Source: Acidobacteriota bacterium
GTDB lineage: Bacteria > Acidobacteriota > Blastocatellia > RBC074
NCBI GenBank assembly: GCA_018269055.1
Contig: JAFDVI010000010.1
Span: 18,086-82,085, forward strand
Reading direction: 5' to 3'
Length of the DNA stretch: 64,000 bases
The notes beneath the pieces were generated by a model. It had not been told where the DNA came from. It was given only the letters and a program-made list of their open reading frames with translations, and did not search any database. The translations under genes were made by a program, and so were the position numbers. Shown in pieces: positions 61,301 through 64,000 of this stretch; positions within the stretch are counted from its first letter, which is position 1; every line of letters starts with the position of its first letter.

Positions 61301-63855
61301 CCCAAACCTCAACCGGAGGCGTCTACTCGACCCAAACCAATGAATACAATGTCCGCGATCAAGTGATTCAGATTAATCAGACCACCGGAACCAGCGGAGC
61401 AAGCCTGACGACAACCAAACAGTACGATGGGTATGGGCGGCTGTGGAAAAGCAGGTCGCCAATTGAAACCGGCGACACCGTCTATGAATACTTTGATGAT
61501 GACACGGTAAGAACCATAACCGACGCCCGCCAGGCAGTCGCTACTTTCGCTTACTATAACCGTCCTTTGACGCAGGACATCACGTACACCGTTCCCTCAG
61601 GCGTCGCGGCGACTCCCAATGTTCATTACACGTATGACGAAAATGGCGGTCGCACTTCGATGACTGATGGTTTGGGAACCATCGCATACGCTTACGACGA
61701 ACTGAGTCAAATGACGTCTGAAACCAGACAATTCACTGCGACATTTGGGCAATATCACACGGCACTCCCAGGCACGTATAAGCTGACTTATGACTATAAC
61801 CTGGCCGGAGAAGTGAAACGCGTGGGATACGAATCCAGCAATCAATCGAGCGATAACGGCTATATTGATTACGCATTTGATAAAGTCGGAAACATGACGG
61901 GCGTAACCGGATCGTCCTTCGCCAGCATTACGAGCTATTCCACAGAAATGAAGTATACCGCCTGGGGCGAGATGAAATCTCTGACTTATGGCAGCACTCT
62001 CAAGCTGGCAGCCAGCCACACACTCCGGCAGCAGTTGCAAAGCCTGACGCTGAAGAAACAGGACAATACTTCGGTGATGGATAAGAGTTATCAATACTAT
62101 GCAGATGGCAGAATTAAGTTCTCTGATGATGGTGTGAACAACGACTTTGATCGCGCCTACCATTACGATCAGGTTGGCAGGCTGGAAGAATCCTGGACGG
62201 GATCGCAAGCGAGAAACTACATCAACGGGGTTTCCATCGGAACCGATGTCGTCCCTTATCACCTGTCTTATCAATACGACGTTTGGGGCAATCAACTCGC
62301 TCAATCCGGCAAGTTCTGGAGTTCTGACATCACGGAACCGGCGGCAACCTATCAGAATCTGCGTCGAGACGGATGGCAGTATGATGCGGCGGGGAATGTC
62401 ACCAACGAGGGAGGCAATCTGCTTCAATACGACGCTGCCGGACGGAATGTATCGCTCCGTGAAGGCCAATACGGCCCCGAATCAACGCAGAGCTTTGACG
62501 GTGATGGATTGACCGTGAGGCGCGATCCCAATACAACAGAACCAATCTTTTACCTGCGCTCGACTGTGCTGGGGGGAAAGGTCATCACCGAAATCAACGG
62601 AATGGGAACCAACGTCATCTGGACGATCCCGCGCGGCGCAAAACTTCGCAGTCACGTTTACAATGGCGAAACCAGAGTGGCAACACAGGAAGTGCAGGCA
62701 ACAAGCCCGCCGACTCAGGAAATGATCTGGCGACAGATTGATCCGATCACCGGCACGGAAATCACGCCCAAAGGCGATGGCTCATTTTATAACGCGCGAC
62801 AGGAGCCGGATCCATTAGGTTCAAATGTCGGCTTAGCCGATCCAGCTAACTTTCCGCCACCAGCGCCTGATCCTGAACAACCGGATTTGTTCGGCGGAGG
62901 AGGGTTTAATCCGAATCAAGTGAGTTATACACTCGATGGAATCCGCATAGACGAAGAATTCGCCAGAGCGTTTCAAAACACGGCGGTCAGAGCGCCCGCC
63001 AATGAATACATCACAATCATTCGCCACGGCCAGCCGCACCTTGCGCGCTGGCAGGCGTTTGGAGACGGCTATCAGGGATGGGTGCCAGTTGGTGCGAAAT
63101 ACATCTCGAATGGACAGATCAGCTACGGAGAAACAGCGGGTACCACTTTATACAAACGCGCTCCCGGTGCTCCGAGAGATACCAATCTTGCCGCCATCAA
63201 TAAGGCAGTAGGAGAAGCCTATCTTGGAAAACCTGAAGGATTGACTTTTTTGAGCGGCCCCAACTTCAGACTAGCTATCGGGCAGCAAAATCCTGACAAT
63301 AAGGTTAACCCATTAACAGTACAAGATGATGCAGGAAGACGATGTATGCCCAGCGAAATCGGCGAGGTATTTCTATGGAATAAACCATCTGGTATCCCGC
63401 TTATCGAGACCCCTCACACATTTATCCAGACTCCTAACAGAGTTGTTGGTTTTTTTGCGGCAATTACCCCATTTAGCTTTAAGATTGAGGACATAGGTAT
63501 TGAATTTTATTTAGGTACAGTGACAGCTTCCGTAACCGCGAATATTGGACTTCCTGGGGTTGGTGAAATTCGGGATAATACAATATTGATGAGTGACAAA
63601 GATTATAAGAAATCCAAGCCCTATTCTGCCTGCCCAGAAACAGTGACTGCTCTTGAAAAATCAATCAACGATAATAGAGTTGGCCCGTATAGTGTTACTA
63701 ACATAGGCGGCTTAAATTGTACGGGATGGGCCTGTAAGATGTTAAAGAACGCTGGCTTCACACCACCAGCGCCATATTGGCTCCCCACACTGACTCCAGC
63801 CGATCTTGTATATCCTCGTGGTGCTTGGCGAATATCAGGCTTGAAAAAGCCTTGA
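58312..63855 (+). CDS. Giant RHS/YD-repeat protein with a candidate C-terminal effector domain
   Basis: An 1847-residue protein. ATG at 58312 lies 9 nt after AGGAG and starts a signal peptide (VAFTLCLALVFSGLPFPAST). An N-terminal domain with RAGTPGEDLFSGNVNYSLPL (about 185-205) precedes a long RHS/YD array (about 300-1430; YDTKGRLDKS, YDGYGRLWKS, YDVWGNQLAQ, YDAAGRNVSLREGQYG). The conserved end of the array is EPDPLGSNVGLADP (about 1500). The last 350 residues differ in character: IETPHTFIQT, then GGLNCTGWACKMLKNAGF, giving a His and an Asn-Cys pair as in permuted NlpC/P60-like peptidases. RHS shells encapsulate toxins; peptidase or acyl-transfer activity here is inference. The DNA of the tip is much more AT-rich. 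Confidence 0.85.
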   Translation: MSSIRVSSSFVRSVAFTLCLALVFSGLPFPASTQISQTSPGLKRQLPPNYALPKINDLLTEGRKLHRPDLPRPALKPSTLCGFHDKVCKFKQAKAKKIGQNLRSSGDNSTQVAANAEQQNWLGRIGQIISRAFNVTPFGIPSVSAAQKNSFAASNTLRPATNSAAASMLFTPPNFASLYEARVDPRYRAGTPGEDLFSGNVNYSLPLVSLPGRNGLDLNLSLSFNSAIWFKYSGQMYFDPNYYETLTPGFRLGFPEIEGPFNLTTGETFLVTLPSGKRVEMRIVPSTTNQYEAVDSSYLYLVVNTTDPTQMTLYATDGTQFKYELPTNGYWFRCTQIKDSNGNTISITYKSIGDPEWPLAVTDKVTDTLGREIVFNYDEYLHLLSITQTWQNQTIMWAQFEYGAQTVTPNFGSLGISGPSGGDLIPVITRIITGDGARHTFVYNSWGQAEDFWLYGEADNQRAALDYAFPSNSTVQSDCPRPTQRNDYIANWGGATGNGWVSSYFSFDSANETDGQITDPDGVTHKELFNTANGKRGLTSRMETWSGSALQKFTDITWASDVSSGRPLRPRVTDTKVCDDRNHDGDYDSGTDKLSRTTIDYDTYATTVKLPWVVKQYNEGGQSVYRTTETTYVTDTNYTGITRRIIGLPSLEKLYEGDSTTLKAQTEFVYDSASESGTTFLLAHSNQVRQHDSTSNGTAGNYGTNFSYRGNLTKTLRYSVVSGTASSPIETKTGYYITGSVAFNKIARDSQTTIQTSIFYDDSFSSGYMTNPSPATYAYPTKATDPDGYSSVVKYNYDFGAVTETVDPKSYAASPTNPPAKAVRTYDTKGRLDKSAVWKNGTEYSHIRYVYATDHNSVQTWATVNSLSEENAVLYMLDGVGRERVAVNEHPGSQGGLSAYYRVFDKMGRIVEWSRPTEISSQTWLPTGDDSSYIYGLQTFDWKGRPTIKTNPDTTTTQIAYTGCGCAGSDATELTDETGRKQTIYRDVFGRTEKTESQTSTGGVYSTQTNEYNVRDQVIQINQTTGTSGASLTTTKQYDGYGRLWKSRSPIETGDTVYEYFDDDTVRTITDARQAVATFAYYNRPLTQDITYTVPSGVAATPNVHYTYDENGGRTSMTDGLGTIAYAYDELSQMTSETRQFTATFGQYHTALPGTYKLTYDYNLAGEVKRVGYESSNQSSDNGYIDYAFDKVGNMTGVTGSSFASITSYSTEMKYTAWGEMKSLTYGSTLKLAASHTLRQQLQSLTLKKQDNTSVMDKSYQYYADGRIKFSDDGVNNDFDRAYHYDQVGRLEESWTGSQARNYINGVSIGTDVVPYHLSYQYDVWGNQLAQSGKFWSSDITEPAATYQNLRRDGWQYDAAGNVTNEGGNLLQYDAAGRNVSLREGQYGPESTQSFDGDGLTVRRDPNTTEPIFYLRSTVLGGKVITEINGMGTNVIWTIPRGAKLRSHVYNGETRVATQEVQATSPPTQEMIWRQIDPITGTEITPKGDGSFYNARQEPDPLGSNVGLADPANFPPPAPDPEQPDLFGGGGFNPNQVSYTLDGIRIDEEFARAFQNTAVRAPANEYITIIRHGQPHLARWQAFGDGYQGWVPVGAKYISNGQISYGETAGTTLYKRAPGAPRDTNLAAINKAVGEAYLGKPEGLTFLSGPNFRLAIGQQNPDNKVNPLTVQDDAGRRCMPSEIGEVFLWNKPSGIPLIETPHTFIQTPNRVVGFFAAITPFSFKIEDIGIEFYLGTVTASVTANIGLPGVGEIRDNTILMSDKDYKKSKPYSACPETVTALEKSINDNRVGPYSVTNIGGLNCTGWACKMLKNAGFTPPAPYWLPTLTPADLVYPRGAWRISGLKKP

Positions 63856-64000
63856 CGGTTCGAACATTCGAGATACGGTATTCGGTTATAGAGCCGTAAA
63901 ATTGCGACCTACAACTACAGTGACAGCAAAAGCTTGACAAAAGGAATGAATGAAATTGAGACTCCCAGCCTCATGACAGGGCAAACGCATTATAGGTAGT
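63856..64000 (+). other. Region after the RHS gene; no supported gene
   Basis: Only a 17-codon frame (ATG 63946, with AAAAGGA upstream, TAG at 63997-63999) is visible. It is too short to call. For a polymorphic-toxin locus this is where an immunity gene would be expected, but the window ends here. Confidence 0.4.

Noticed and set aside
63946..63999. 17-codon frame after the RHS gene as an immunity gene
   Set aside because: Too short for any known immunity protein; a longer gene could start beyond the window but cannot be seen.

Overview
The window looks like a chromosomal segment of a Gram-negative soil or sediment bacterium of the Acidobacteriota, probably near class Blastocatellia. This is inference from family content: an Oar-like TonB-dependent receptor with a carboxypeptidase-regulatory N-domain, a winged-helix/TolB-propeller regulator, an ECF sigma factor coupled to a Ser/Thr kinase with TolB-like and TPR parts, secreted proteins with the GNVGIGTT motif, and a giant RHS/YD protein. 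No rRNA, tRNA, CRISPR array, transposase or phage module was recognised.

Layout. 1-9.5 kb: the 3' part of a patatin-like lipase, a DUF1360 protein with a small overlapping gene, an orphan bacterial microcompartment shell protein, a secreted Arg/Asp-rich protein, a metallophosphoesterase/phospholipase D-like pair, a secreted unknown, and a zinc-ribbon/FHA/MshEN/FHA/beta-propeller fusion. 9.7-13 kb: an S41 peptidase, a LolA-like exported protein, a nested-palindrome element and a zinc-ribbon membrane protein. 13-16.5 kb: feoB followed by a DtxR-type regulator, with a possible metal-regulator box and a leader hairpin upstream. 16.5-21.4 kb: an OlsB-like acyltransferase, two small genes and the TonB-dependent receptor.

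21.4-24.8 kb is an arsenic island. A divergent arsR faces arsI (C-As lyase), an arsN-type acetyltransferase, a small Cys protein, acr3 and a thioredoxin-type arsC. A clear inverted-repeat operator lies between arsR and arsI. Together these could cleave organoarsenicals, acetylate arsenic antibiotics, reduce arsenate and export arsenite. 24.9-33 kb: a DUF3616-like lipoprotein, a polytopic membrane protein, an operon-like hom / PQQ-propeller / NDH-2 trio, an anchored unknown, an exported MsrB and a DUF418 membrane protein.

33-64 kb is mostly cell-surface biology. It holds a wHTH-TolB regulator, two secreted proteins sharing one N-terminal module with different C-termini, a kelch/galactose-oxidase-like protein, two secreted proteins ending in three LDTR-type repeats, a 2628-residue NHL/cadherin-like/PA14 protein and an 1847-residue RHS protein. 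The two LDTR proteins flank an ATGA-coupled ECF sigma/Ser-Thr kinase pair. The RHS gene ends in an AT-rich segment encoding a His...Asn-Cys candidate effector domain, and a C17 tract lies about 200 bp upstream of it. The strongest leads are the RHS tip, the C17 tract, the orphan shell protein with an altered pore loop, the FHA/MshEN/propeller fusion, the small Cys protein in the ars operon, and the LDTR/ECF/kinase cluster.
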